The notes: generated from the letters alone by a model not told the origin. A stretch of 64,000 bases of DNA from Strongylocentrotus droebachiensis (GCA_035222895.1 JAVYIG010000322.1:542501-606500); one strand, 5' to 3'. Shown: positions 46,018-59,013, numbered from the stretch's first letter. Numbers and translations: made by a program.

Positions 46018-46539
46018 CCCAGCAAACACAAAACGTTTTTAAAACGTCTACAGAACGTTCTTATCAGGTTCTGTACGTCTTCGTCCATAATAAACGTTTA
46101 AAAAACGTTTATATAACGTCTAAGTTGGGACCTTACATTCGCTGCGGAGCTAGGTCTTTTGAAGACGTTCAGAAAACGTTTTGTGGACGTTACAAATTAA
46201 ACGTTCCTGGATAGGTCCTGTAAAACGTTTACAGAATGTTTTATTCAGACGTATTTTGTTGAATTTATTTTTAATGTCCAAAAAAATATTTCTTAAAAAA
46301 TACCAGCTGGCGAAATTAGGTCACATGCATACGCATGGGGGGGGGGGGTCGAGGTATGTCAAACTGATGCACTCCTGTGGCGTAGCGATGGGGGGAGGCA
46401 CGTGCTCCCCAACAATTTTGAGGAAAAAAAATAGAAAACATAAGGTGACATTATTTGAAGAAAAGTAGTGACCCCTTCCCCTCACATATAATGTTTGTGC
46501 CCCTCCCCCCCCCCCCCCCCAAGCCCAATCATACCGACC

Positions 46540-46788
46540 GCGCTACGTCATTTATATGCTCCATTCAACCACGTGTATACAAAGTGCGTACGTACATGGA
46601 GGGGAGAGGGGGTCAACTGCGGACGCACCGTATATCATCGTACCAATGAATCGTACCCGGCACGGCCGGTGCGGCGCGCTCGCTCCATCCAGAGCTAGCT
46701 TGCCGCGTGTTTTAAACTAACTGACGAATTGACTGCTTGATGACGTGACTTCGAGATTTCAAATAATCTGATAGACTGCGACACCGAG
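46540..46788 (+). promoter_or_regulatory. CpG-rich leader exon and promoter candidate
   Basis: CpG-rich (CGGCACGGCCGGTGCGGCGCGC near 46660), in contrast with its AT-rich surroundings, and ending ACACCGAG/GTAAGCG at 46788. It could be the first noncoding exon of the DUF4806-like gene or an alternative SGSM3 leader. Confidence 0.4.
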
Positions 46789-47923
46789 GTAAGCGTTATT
46801 TTAACATTTTGATATCTGTAAGGAATTTAAGCTTTGTTTGATTGATTTTGAAGCATGTAAAATGAAATAAAATATTGATTATTTGCATTAAAACTAAAAG
46901 TACGGTAGACTCTATGTCGCATGTGCAGGCCGTTGAAACTCTCATTGCATTGACTGGTATGGTAATTGGGTAGGCTAGGCTATGTGCACACATAACTTCA
47001 GGAAGCTCCGATGCCGAACAGCGTCGGAGCTTCTTGGAGAAATGGAGTTAGTGCATACATAGCTGCATTACTATCCTGGCTGTCAGGCTGTGTATTAAAA
47101 GCTGTGCTATTGATACTCAACATTTCAAACACCACTGTACAAAACTCTTTCACTAAAAATCGGTACTTTAGTGACAATTGATGACACCTAAATAGCAGTA
47201 ATAAAATACAATTTGTTCAACTTACCGATGTTATTTTGTTAGAAAGAACAATTTAGAAATTCAAATTGTTTGTCTACTGTCAAACTTTGCTTACAGCCGC
47301 ATCGGCATGATAAGTGCATTTGTGTATTATGTGTGTATTGACTATTCCTTTTGAGCAAATGCTGCCTATTAACATGTAGTGCCGTGCTAGAGGTCAATAC
47401 GCATAATAGCATTGACTCTTTGCTGGAGTGGGTATGTGCGCATGGCTCATTACATTACATGGTAATCGGATGATTAAAACAGTTGAGTTGTTAACTTTGC
47501 TGTCTGGAAAAATCATGGAAAGTTCCCATCGGGATTTAAAATGCAATTTCGTGAAGAAAATAAGTCCCTCGACTACCATCTCATTTCTTGACTTATTTAC
47601 TCTTCCCTCAATAGCATTTAAAATCCAACGGGAATGGAACATTCCATGCTTTTCCCTCCACCACCATTTAGCAACTTTATATTACCCCACCCCCTATTAC
47701 AACAGATTTGTTTTTTAGGCAATTGAAATAGCTCCCAAACCACCTTTTTTGTATGGATTTTGTTTTTATAGAAATATCGAGACCTAGTCTAGATCTATAT
47801 CTTGTTCTCAATTTCGTCCCTTTAAAAAAATTATTTTTAGTTCAGATGACACATTATTTAAAGAAATTGATTTCCAATAACGTAGATTGACTTAAAGATT
47901 GATTTGTTTATTTGTACATACAG

Positions 47924-49167
47924 GCAACTATGTGAAAGCACAAAAAACATCGCCAGGAAGGCAGAGGACACGTCAAACCTGGTACCGGAAGATGATGCTG
48001 TGTAGAAGCGAAAGAGACGTCTTCCCCAGAGATTTAGCAAATCTTCAAGTGATTCCGGAAGTGACGCTGGTAAGTATTTGTCTCTTGATGGTTAGTAGTG
48101 CTTGGCTCGGCCAGAGACGTATAATTTACATCTTATTTCTCGTTTTCTTCAAAATCCAACAGATGATGAAAACCTAAGATAATTTATTTGATATAGCTAG
48201 ACCTGCTTTGTGTCCCAGCCATGCAAAATGATGATTAATAGATGTGGCACCATTCCGGCAAAACTGGAAATTAATTTGTAATCTAGGCATACATTTTGGA
48301 CAAGAAGTGTGCATTACCCAAAAGTTTGTTCAGTTTATGAGAATTCTTTTCATGTCTTGATATCCCTTTTAACATCTGCAATGTGTCTCTATTTTTCAGA
48401 TCTTGAATCGGTTCGGACCCAAGAAAACAACATGTACGCGGAGGAACGACTAAGGCTGTGGCAGCGGAGATACCAATGCCGAAACTGAATGCGAAGTCCA
48501 AGTCCACATCGCATTTTTCAGTTCCCACCCACAACTCCAGCAAGGGCTCGGGCTTCGGAAAGTAAGTTTTTTTCAGATAGCATTTCACAAACAAAAGTTT
48601 CTGATTTTTTTTTTTATCAGAACATAATACTGTAGAGTGTATTAACTAACAAAACAACATTTGCCATTTGTACTAAGTTGCTACACTAATATACTGTTGG
48701 ATTGGATAAGAGAGACAGATTATCGCGGCGTACATGTAATTTATTTTATCAACAAGGCATGGGTATAGTTTTCTTACAGAAGAGTCGCTTTTAAATCCTT
48801 ACAGTATGTATACTTTGTTGGAAGCGCTGCACAGGTGTTGTCTTTGAAGCTGGGTGATATATTCCTGAAGTGACTAAATTGGACAGCTATCAAACATACC
48901 TCGCCAAAATATCCTATTCATTTGCTGTCAAACTTTTTAATGACTTGAACTGTTATTATAATGCATTTTATGTGTCTGTTTTTTTCTTCTCAGGCAATTT
49001 TCAAGTGCAGGTACTGTGTACGCTGCAGAGGCTGGAGGAAGGGCAGCAGCAGCTGACGCAGTTGGTACAAAAACTGCTTTTGTCCAAACCGGGAGCGGCC
49101 GTTGAATTTTGTGGAAGACCTGAGGGAGCCGTTTACCGAACCAGTGAACATCAAATTTTCATTCAAG
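47924..49167 (+). pseudogene. DUF4806-like gene, three exons, broken
   Basis: Exons with good borders: 47924-48069, 48400-48561 and 48994-49167. Exon 1 reads NIARKAEDTSNLVPEDDAV, then TAG (48003-48005), then KRKRRLPQRFSKSSSDSG. Exon 2 reads IPMPKLNAKSKST ... GSGFGK but enters through a stop in that frame. Exon 3 reads QVLCTLQRLEEGQQQLTQLV in a frame that does not follow from exon 2. The basic/Ser-rich centre followed by a coiled stretch with VLxxLxRLEE fits uncharacterised animal DUF4806 proteins as I remember them. Two phase breaks and one stop make it a pseudogene; the C-terminal exon was not found. It lies between the AACGTTTT arrays. Confidence 0.5.
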
Positions 49168-49259
49168 GTAGATTAAGATACCTTCATTCAGGGGCAATGC
49201 AAAAATCCTAAAACTCATATTGAAACCAAATTTGACCATTTCAGCTAATAATGGAGAAA

Positions 49260-50810
49260 CTTTATCAGCGACATAACAGTTTTGTTGGTGCATCTTTTTG
49301 GATTGAATTGCCAACATCTTGTTGAGAATGCAAGACAAAGTTGTAGAGGTCTGTAAATTTACTACTTTTTGTAAGGATGCTGAAACCAATGTGTGTGCTG
49401 CCAAACTCTCGACACTGTTTATTTGTAACCTTGTCTTCTATTTTCATAGACCCTTAAACTTGAGTATTCATATTTGCCTGTTAATAATTCATATCAACTC
49501 ATTTCTATCAGTTTATTGTAAATAGCTTTTTGTAGATTGTTCATGTGTTTTGTGTTGATTTTATATTTGAAGTAAGATGCAAGGTCCAATGCAAGGCTTC
49601 TGGGAAATCTTGACCTGCCCACTAAATCTTTGGTCGATCAAAAGGACAATTTTTTACACGGATTTAAAGGGGAAATCTACCCTAGAAATTTCACTGCTTC
49701 AATCAAACGAGACAAATTTGAACAAAATTTAAAATAAGAAATGGGCAAACTCGGTAAGGAAAACAAATTAAGGAAACTACTCTTTTTTTACATTTTCTAG
49801 TAAATTACTCTCGGCTATTCAATTTGACAATGCTGATGACATCTTGAGTAGCTCTAAATTCACTTTGTACACAAAATTTCACATTTTCTAACCCCCATAG
49901 TCAAAGCATGTTGTGTAAAAAGCTATTCGTCATTAGTAATCTGAACATACTCCGATCAAAAGCTGTGGAAATGTGTAACTTTAAGGAAAATTTAGAAAAT
50001 ATGAAATTTTGTGTACAAAGTTGATGGATAGTTACTCACAGTTGATGTCATCAGTGTTGCCAATTTGTAGAGCTGAAACGAGTGTAGTTTAGTTTCCATA
50101 TTTTTTTTCTCCGTACTTTCACTCGAAATGTGACTTCTTAAAATAGTCACATTTTTATCACTTGTAGAAGTTGATGAGAAAGTAAATACATGTACTCTTT
50201 TGAATAGTTATAATTTGCACCGGATGATGAAGCTAATCCTGGGTGGAGGCACATAGCTAAATCGGTTATTCACATGTATTTAATGATAATTTCTGACATT
50301 TTGTTAAAAGGTTCTGGTGAATTTATTCACATTGATATAGTACACAAAGACATTCTATGCACTATGTGGTTTTACCAAAGATCAAGACTTATTATAGAAA
50401 GATTTCTTAATCATTTGCTGGGGCATCTTTTTGGCATGAATTGCCAGGTTCTGTAAATAACTCAAATTGCTTTTATAAAGTGTGTTACCAAAGTTGCTAT
50501 ATGTGTGCTGCCAAATTCTTGACACTATTCATTTTATCTTGCCTTGTATATTTAGACCCGTGAATATATGAGTATTCATATTTGCCAGTTAATGAGGCAT
50601 ATCTTCAACTCATCTATCATTTTCTTATGTTTTATTTGTAGATTGTTCATGTGTTGACACTATTAATTTATATCTTGCCTTGTATATTCATAGAGACATA
50701 GACCCGTAAATATATGAGTATTCATATTTGCCAGTTAATGACATATCTTCAACTCATCTATCAGATTATTGTGTATTATTTGTAGATTGTTCATGTGTTA
50801 TGTATCTATA
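49260..50810. repeat. Three direct copies of a ~200-bp sequence, with a partial MITE between
   Basis: Copies at about 49270-49550, 50410-50655 and 50655-50805 share GAGTATTCATATTTGCC, AACTCATCTATCA and TGTAGATTGTTCATGTGTT. Between the first two, 49672-50160 has inverted arms (TTGTACACAAAATTTCACAT with the inverse near 50010) and starts at TTTAAAGGGGAAATCTACCC, resembling a TTAA-type MITE lacking its right end. Confidence 0.6.
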
Positions 50811-51286
50811 GTTTTAAAGGGATAGTTTAGTATTGGTCAAACTTAACTTTAAAACCAAAACCTGCACCATCACGGTGCAAAGTAATAATCACAAACGTCC
50901 AAGTAAAACCCCTGTTAATATTCAAAATGACCCTTTACTTTCAGTTTATGCATTTAATGTTTGTTAAAATAATAATTAAATATCTATATAAATTGCTTTT
51001 TAAAGAACTATTCAGATTTTTTTTCTTCAAAGTAGTCTTCAAGCATTTTTAATATTTTGAATAAAAATATATTTATTTTGATCAAATAACAATTTATTCT
51101 TAATATCAGAATTGTATGTTCTTTCGGGGGCACTTCGGGAAATACCAATACTCTTTTTCAAATATACATGATGTACTGTATTGCCAAGCCTTTGTACATA
51201 TTTTGTAAATATGTTTGATAATAAATTCATAAAATCAATCAAATGCATGTGTGACCTAGCGTTTATTAAAAATTCACTGTATATTG

Positions 51287-51832
51287 GACGTTCTTAAAAG
51301 GTTTTCTGAACGTTCTTAAAACGTTTCCAGGACGTTCTAGACGTTCTTAAAAGGTTTACTGAACGTTTTAAAAACGTTTCCAGGACGTTCTAGACGTTCT
51401 TAAAAGGTTTTCTGAACGTTTCCAGGACGTTCTGGACGTTCTTTAAAGGTTTTCTGAACGTTCTCAAAACGTTTCCAGTACATTCTAGACGTTCTTAAAA
51501 GGTTCTCTTGGACGTTCTAGACGTTCTTTAAACGTCCTGGAAACGTTCTAGACGTTCCTAAAAGGTTTTCCGGACGTTTTTAAGGTTCTTAAAACGTTCT
51601 TAAAACGTCCCAAAGGTCCGACAGGTTTTCTGCAGGTCCTTGCACTTAAAAGCAAATCTTTAAAAGGTTTTTTATTGGTTCTAAAAACGTTTAGAAAACG
51701 TTCAAAAAACGTCCATTTGGAACGTTCCAAAAAACGTTTTCAACCTACCACAAATAGACGTTTTTTGAACGTTTTCACAAAACGTTTAGAAAACCAATTT
51801 GGAACCTTTTTAGAACGTTCAGAAAACGTTTA
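51287..51832. repeat. AACGTTTT / GACGTTCTAGACGTTC array
   Basis: Units of about 45-55 bases with AGGTTTTCTGAACGTTC, AAAACGTTTCCAGGACG and TTCTAGACG. Many 6-10 base palindromes (AACGTT). Orientation changes toward the right end. Confidence 0.9.
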
Positions 51833-54367
51833 ATTGTTAATTAATATCATTGATAGTGTTCATCTTCTTCTCAAGTCACTACACAAGTCTGATCCAGTTG
51901 AGGATGCAGGATCTGTGAAGTGTACATACATGTACATCACATGTAGGCTACTACTTTTCTTTGTTATTTTCCTATCTTTTCATGACTTACAATACTGTAT
52001 GTACAGGGTACATGTAAATAAATAATGGTACAGTGTGTATCTCCATGAACCTTATTCCATTCCTGTTTACATGTCATGTATGTGTATAACTGTACATGTA
52101 GAAGTAAGCTATACATGTACATTATTTTATTTTATGCATAACTTCAGGGACAACTTGTGTAAAGAATGAAAGAGTTTATTCATGCATACGTCCGATAGCC
52201 TTGTCCGTTCCCTAATCTCAGTTGATTCAATGCATCCTTTGACTACAGTAGCTCACATAAGATTGCTTAAATTTGAATATTTTACTTAATGAATACTTGA
52301 CAGGCATGTACATGTACATATCACGCCTGTACATTTGATTTAGTCAAGATTGAAGATAGGCAACACAATGAAGCATATTGTGAACAAGAAAAAAAAATCT
52401 ATTATTCACAAAAAGATATCAAACAATATGTTAGGAAATTCTTAAAAGACATTGTTGTCCAAAAGTGTACCGCTCTCTCCTTTCTAAAAAATTATGACAT
52501 CACCCAGTTTCCATGGAAACCAGTCTAGTTGCTACCAGCTATAAGTAGGAGTAATTTATCCCGCACAGATGGAGAAAGGTTTTGAGGGAAGCTAGGTGAT
52601 AGAGGAGAGCTCTGCATGTATTATGATACACTTGGTAATGCACTATGGATCGAGCGTAGGCAGCTTCATCTTGTATGTACCCTTTGGGAAGCTATTAAGT
52701 GAGGGGAGAAAGGAAGAGAGAGAGCGTTAGTGACGCAGTACTGACGTACATTCAAGTCTCCTGCATGCTAATGCCATGTGATTTTTTCTGTTTTGAGAGG
52801 AATGATGTACGACACGAGTCAAGGATTTTTTTACTGACGATGGGTTACTACTGTACATGGATAAATTTCCCTGTATACATGTACATATTCTGGACTACCG
52901 TTAATCAATTTGGTTTGGACAAATTAAGATATTGATTTTTTTTTTTTTTAAACAAAAAATAATTGGATGGGGTCTAAGTGTGCAAAAAGCATGATTGTAA
53001 TGTCTTTTTCCTCCTCCTAAACTCTAACATCTAGACGTTTTTAATTTCAGATAAGCTTGATATTTCTTGCTTACATCTGTACATGTACCCACAAGTATAT
53101 CTGTACATTGTACATTTAACATGTTTTTTTCTTCCAATTATTCTTACTGAAGTAATCATAGTAATGTTCCTTGTATTCTGTTGCATTGCTGTTATATATT
53201 ACAGCATGCTGATTACCGGTACATTATAATAGGTTGATAAAGGTCATGTCATGTTGAAGAAATATATTTAATCTACTCTACTCCATGTAAATGTAGAATA
53301 CTAAAAAAATTATATACTCTTGTCGACAATACCTTTAATGTATAAATGTTTGTTCTGTTAAGTCTCAGAAACACTATCAAATCCAATTACATGGGGAAGA
53401 ATTCCTTATCAAGTTATCAGCGCTCTTATCCATCTTTAAATATATGAACAGCAGAAAAACATACAGCAGTGAGACAGTGTTTTATTCTTGAGTTAATCCT
53501 ACAATGTACCATGTAACTAAATATTTTTAACCAACATATACATGTACATGCTTGCACATTAAATGTAGAGTATGTATTGAGTAGCATTTAGCAAACTTAG
53601 CTGAAGTTTATCCACATTTATATCAATCATGCTTGTGTTGCTTTTGGATGGCATTTGATAACTTGATATACATGTATGTACAGAAATACAATGTAGGAGG
53701 TTGACTTTGAGTAATTCATTTTTGAAAAGCTATACCCGTATAATTATGTGCAAGAGGGAGGAGAAAAGAGGAAAAGAGAGAGTGGGAGAGGGGGAGAGAG
53801 AGGGAAAGAGAGAGAGAGAGAGCAGGAGGGGGGGGGGGGTGGAGAAAGAACAATAGAATTTGAACATCTGACAGAAGTGGTTAAGAGGGTGTTTTGAAGA
53901 GCTCTGTACATATTTTTTTAGCTCCATCGTAAATGTCCATCTGTTTATAGGTGTACATGAACTTACATGTAACACATTCAGGAGAGTCATAAAAGTGTGA
54001 TCCATACCTAAATATTTAGTGGGAGGACTCATACATGTAGGAAAATGGATTGGAGGGGATGGGGGGGGGGGGGACGGGGGCGGGGGAGGCTCTATTGGTG
54101 ATGCATAGCCTGCCCCCCTCAGTACAACGTATGCTGTATTCACGCAATAAAAAGACTTTATTTGATTTAGTTTCTTTATGGCGTTCAGCCATGAATAATA
54201 GAATCAGTGAAAGAGACCAAAATTCAGACACGCATACATACATGTACATGCACACAATGTATTTAGGTCATTCAGATTTCACCTCTCCATTTTTCAGTGG
54301 GAAATCCTGTGTGTGGTTACAATTGATGAATTCTGTTGAAAATCAGATAATGTGTAACATTAGGTAT
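51833..54367. other. SGSM3 intron 1, no gene seen
   Basis: AT-rich with TACATGTA runs. Purine-rich GA repeats at 53755-53825, poly-G at 53828-53840 and 54060-54074. Frames over these are Pro/Ser low complexity. Confidence 0.5.
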
Positions 54368-54681
54368 GTCTTCATTAACTCGAGATTGCCAAATCGCCCG
54401 CTATTTCTGATTTGGGAAATAAGCCCAAGGTTCTGAATCGCGTCTTCATCAGCTCAAGATATTTTGTTCAGTGTTCGCGCAAAGTGCGAGTCTTCAGGCT
54501 GGTGAAGATGCACCGGACAAATAGCGGGATATTTTAGCCCAAGATATCTTGGGATAATTATCTCGATCAAATATCCCACTAATTGCAACTGCGGGCTGAT
54601 GAAGTCGCAAATTAGCCGGATAATTTGCGATCGGGATAGTTAAAATAGCGGGTTATTTGGCAATCTCGAGCTGATGAGGAC
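54368..54681. mobile_element. Foldback MITE, ~314 bp
   Basis: Left end GTCTTCATTAACTCGAGATT and right end AATCTCGAGCTGATGAGGAC are inverse for about 38 bases, including TTGCCAAATNNCCCGCTATTT. Further inner copies of CATCAGC/GATGAAG pairs. Confidence 0.7.
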
Positions 54682-57600
54682 AGGCCTATTGGGAAGTTCT
54701 AGAACCCAAAGTTTAAAGACACTGAAAGCGAGGAAGACTTTGTGGGATCGGCAACATACATGTAGTTGTGAAAGGGTGCATGATATTGTGTAAACAAGCT
54801 TAATATGTTATAGAATGCAGATGTAACAGCCCGGCAATAACACAAATGCTTGAAATGGTTTAAAGGTAAAATATATACTCTTGTATTTCATATGAACCGG
54901 TATTCGAATTTGAAAAAGAATGGGCTCAAAATGATTATGACTGTTAATCATGCAGTATCTTGATTTTTGGGAATAGCAGATTTTAAACAAATCACATAAT
55001 TTTGAAGGGAAATTTACATGTAATTTGAAATGCCATTAAGGTGAATCATAAGTCACTTTTGCACATACATGTACATGTATGGGACCTTTTCTTATGCTTA
55101 TGTTTGGCACAACTATCTCAGAGTAAATTATGTTTCCTTTCTTTTTACACTTGTTCCTCAGTAGTTTTATATAATGTACCAAGATTGTATGGCAGGGAAA
55201 TATACATGTATTTGTAATTCTTTCAAACATTCACTGTAATTTTTTTTTTTTTTGTCTATCAGTACCAAAGCTCAAAATTCCTTTAAGTACATATTGTACT
55301 TGCCAACAGATTCCACTGAAGCAAAAATAATGGAATGTAATCATTTTCTTACAGATGGTTGTTTCGCCTTTTTATTTTCCCTTTCTGTGATTGTTCAAAC
55401 AAAGTTTTATTTTGTTTGGAAACATATTTTTTTCAATATTGAAAAGGGGGAGGTTTCATTGTTGGAAGGTGGTGAGTGTGGGAGTAATATGGGATTGGCA
55501 ATGTGTAGTACCCTTGTGAAAGAGTGCATGGACGTAAAGACAAAACCACAATAGTGGGCAAAAGGTTTTTCTTCTTCTTCTGATGGCTAGTACTCTGATG
55601 GTTGTTAAATTCTGTTTCTGTGCGTTTTGGGGCTTTTGATTTCATCCACAATATTGGCGAGGATTATTGCCTTGATAATGGAAACTGTCCAGTGGGTAAT
55701 GAGGCTCGCATATTGTCGGCCCTATCAGTTTGAAGGTAATGCAATTTTAATACTTTTTTTTTAATTTCACTTGACTACTTAAGTAAATTTCTATACTTTC
55801 ATGCAGGTTTCAACTGTACATTGTACTGTTCAAAGAGAGTAGATGAATAGTACATGAAGTGATATTTATTGGAACAGAAAACATTTCTACGCCAAAAGTA
55901 ACATATAGTTTCTGCATTTTGAATACCCGGTATATATACTGGATGTCCTATCTATATGTATATGTATGCTAATAAATTGTGCATTAACTCTATGAATACA
56001 AACATTAACAAGACTTCTTTTTTATTTAAGGGGGGTGGGGGGACATACGGTAGCATCACATTTCAGTGTGGATGATTTTAGAACATTCTTCAATGAAGCT
56101 TACAAAAATGTACAGATTATGCTGCAGCTGCAGACCGATATACATGTACATGTAGAAACCGTGTAAACTCAATATTTAAAACTGAGATTACCAAGACTTG
56201 CTGGTACATGCATATATTTCTAATGGAAACCCGTATTTGACCTCATTATATTCAATTACGAGTGTAAAACATCTATCACTGGGTGTAGAAGACACTTTGT
56301 TCAATAGAAAGTTGCATTGAAGAGTGTATAAGGATTTGTATATTTGAGACTTTACATTAAAGGTCGGGTGACGTCCAAAATAAGTTGATTCCTGTTGATA
56401 TGCAGGGCTGTACATGTATACAATTGAATTGTTTCTTACAATACCTCCACATTACCTTTCTTTTCCTGGTGATGCTGCAGCACGTCTGACATAGCAACTT
56501 CAATGTTGGTATTGTATGATATTAGGGACTTTTAGATTCGCACGAAGACAATGGGGATTGCTACAATCGACGTCCTTTTAATGCACTGCCTTGAATGGAC
56601 GTCACACGTATCAGTACACGCAAATCTAAAAGTCCCTAATGTAAACAGGTGGTCAGCTCTTCTATTCAATTCAAGGTTGATTAAACACATGTGTCGCAGC
56701 CCAATGGCTGTGTACAATTAAAAGACTCATTACATATTTAAAACATAAAATACAGTTACAATTGATTTGTCCATATTGAAATATGATATGGTAAGGTAAG
56801 CTCTGGTGAAGCTACACTGTACATACCACTGTCTCTTGTTAGCTCATTAATGATTGACAGATGATGTCACAAGATGAATGAGATCTGGAGCTTTTTTTTA
56901 TGGTGGAGCTTAGCAGGTTTGAGAAACTTATACTCTAAAAAATATTTAAAAATCTATGGAAAATATCAATAACATTCATTAATAACATATTAATTGAATA
57001 CCTTGTCGCTATAGGTCCCCAGGAGAGAAACATCCATACATTTGAATATATTAGTAAATCTGTGTGTATGTCATAATTTATTCAGAAAACAATGGTATGT
57101 ACAGTACCATTGTGAATATCACCCACATTCCAATACACATTCAGAAAATGGCATTCTGAATTGACAATGGAAAGCAAAAGGTATTCTGGAATGCCAGGTG
57201 CAATATACATGTACATGCATGTGCTCATTAACATCCTGATGTTTACATTGAACATCGAGGTATTGTCAACCAGAAGACAATTAATAGGTGCAGTGGTCAG
57301 AGTGGTGGAGACATCCAGGATTTTACATACCCGTATACAGGGTATGTGAAACAGAGTGCATGATGCTATTGTGGGATGCTCACATCCATGTACAATAATG
57401 TACTGTGTAGCACTGGATCTTTAGCCTTATTAGTGATACCACACCAGTAGTCTTCTGTAGCAATGACTCCAGGTGTGGCAGTAGAGAAGAAAAAGAGATG
57501 TGCATCCAACGAAGGAGGGGGAGGAGGGGGAGGATGCTGGAAACGAGGTATTCTCAGAGAAAATCTCAGATTTTAACTGTTTTCCTGTTTTGGTTGACAT

Positions 57601-57730
57601 TATTTTCATCATTTTGTATTTCATAAGCTCTCAGTTTCAAAATATAGATATATAGATATATTGTACCTTAATTCTTTTGTATTGAATTTGCATTTGTATG
57701 TATAGCGCCATGAGCGCCATGCTTGACGGA
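54682..57730. other. SGSM3 intron 1, no gene seen
   Basis: AT-rich; a short MITE at 56521-56640 is listed separately. No coding sequence recognised. Confidence 0.5.
56521..56640. mobile_element. 120-bp MITE
   Basis: ATTAGGGACTTTTAGATT at the left, AATCTAAAAGTCCCTAAT at the right: a perfect 18-base inverted repeat. ACGTC pairs lie near the centre. Confidence 0.8.
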
Positions 57731-58058
57731 CCAGGGGGGTGTTTCATAAAGCTGTTCGTAAAGTTATGCATGACTTTACGAACGACTTGAATATGAAGTG
57801 CCAGAGAGGATGCCCAAAGTTTTTCCTGATGTTTTAACAAAGTGTGACTATTACTATATTTCCAATAACCTCAATTAAATTATGGCAAAAAATATACTTT
57901 GCATTAAAAATGATTGTTATACTAAGAATGTTAATCTACATCTGCACAGTTCAACTTTAGTTGATGCAGTTAAAAAGGATTGAGCATCCCATTTGGCTTT
58001 TCATATTCCAAGTCGTTCGTAAAGTCATGCATAACAGCTTTATGAAACACCCCCCTGG
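57731..58058. mobile_element. MITE with CCAGGGGGGTGTTTCATAAA ends, 328 bp
   Basis: The two ends are inverse for about 50 bases. Each arm itself contains a hairpin (GTTCGTAAAGT ... ACTTTACGAAC on the left). This type is common in marine invertebrates, from memory. No clear target duplication. Confidence 0.8.
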
Positions 58059-58403
58059 TGCGATTTATAAGAAGCTACCATTTTATCATTATTAATGCCT
58101 GGCTATGGAAATAATGGAACATTAGAATATTGCAGGCTTAAGAATATATTTCTGGTGAAGATATTTGGCTTACGGTACATGTATAAGTTGCACAAAAAAA
58201 ATAACAATAGTATTTAATCATTTCCTTGTATTGCAAGGTGTCAAGTGGGTTAATTGTGCAGCACTGAAATGTGGTGATTCGGGATGCTGATGCGGGATGC
58301 TGAAATCAGGTCACTCGCACAGCAAATGTACAAGCGCGCATACAGTGCATGTGGAACTGATCAGCGCACTAAAATTAAGCATCTTACCAAACTTAATCAA
58401 TTA

Positions 58404-59011
58404 CCGTAATTTTCCGGCGATAAGGCCGCACCCCCGATTTTGACATTTAAAAAAAAAAAAAAAAAAAAGTTTTGTCGAAGACGAGATTTGATCTCTTGCG
58501 TACAAATGTTAATGTGACTAAAATCACCGCCTTAGACCGCTCGGCCATCCCGCACTAATGCTATCCCTTGCAGTTTTCTCTGATGTATACATTGGGCCTC
58601 TCTCTTGTGGATTGCGCCATAGCTCTTGTGTATTGAAATGGATTCAAAATGGCGACTTCGCGTGTGATGCTTCGCGGCAGCTCCGTTAACTTAAACGGGC
58701 CCTTCTTTTACTTTTGCAATGCATTGGCACGAACTTAGATCAAGATCTATCGGCAGATGTTGTTTTTTGGAAGTTTATTTTCGTCTTCATGTCAACAATG
58801 CAAGATAAAATTGTCGGTAAGATGTGTGGAAATGTCCTGTTCCATAGTTAGTGGTATAGTTATTGTACCGTTCGTAGTCCCATATGTGCAAATTCGTGCT
58901 GGTTTTGACTTACTTTTTATTTTTTTTACTCTTTCGCCGCAAAGGCCGCACCCCGACTTTTTGATATTTTCTCTTCCAAAAATACTGCGGCCTTTACGCC
59001 GGCAAATATGG
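58404..59011. mobile_element. MITE with TACCGTAATTTTCCGGCG ends, 608 bp
   Basis: TA at 58402-58403 and 59012-59013. Ends CCGTAATTTTCCGGCGATAA and the inverse of CCATATTTGCCGGCGTAAA, followed by GGCCGCA. Looks related in its termini to 42771-43147. Confidence 0.75.
58474..58553 (-). pseudogene. tRNA-Leu-like relic
   Basis: On the minus strand GCGGGATGGCCGAGCGGTCT has an A-box and a class-II style D arm; AGATCAAATCT stands where the B-box should be, and a long variable region lies between. The anticodon stem is poor and the acceptor ends do not pair, so it is not a working tRNA. It lies within the MITE 58404-59011. Confidence 0.45.
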
Positions 59012-59013
59012 TA

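Larger units (their letters stand above)
46018..51832. mobile_element. Candidate large element with AACGTTTT subterminal arrays (right end not found)
   Basis: CCCAGCAAACACAAAACG at 46018 opens a stretch of AAAACGT words to 46250. A denser array of GACGTTCTAGACGTTC, AAAACGTTTCCAG and AAAAGGTTTTCTGAACG fills 51287-51832. Between them lies a broken DUF4806-like gene. The CCC start and subterminal arrays copy the plan of the 15-kb and 7.7-kb elements. The matching right terminus (GTTTGCTGGG) is absent near 51832, so the right end is truncated or the two arrays are unrelated insertions. Confidence 0.45.
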
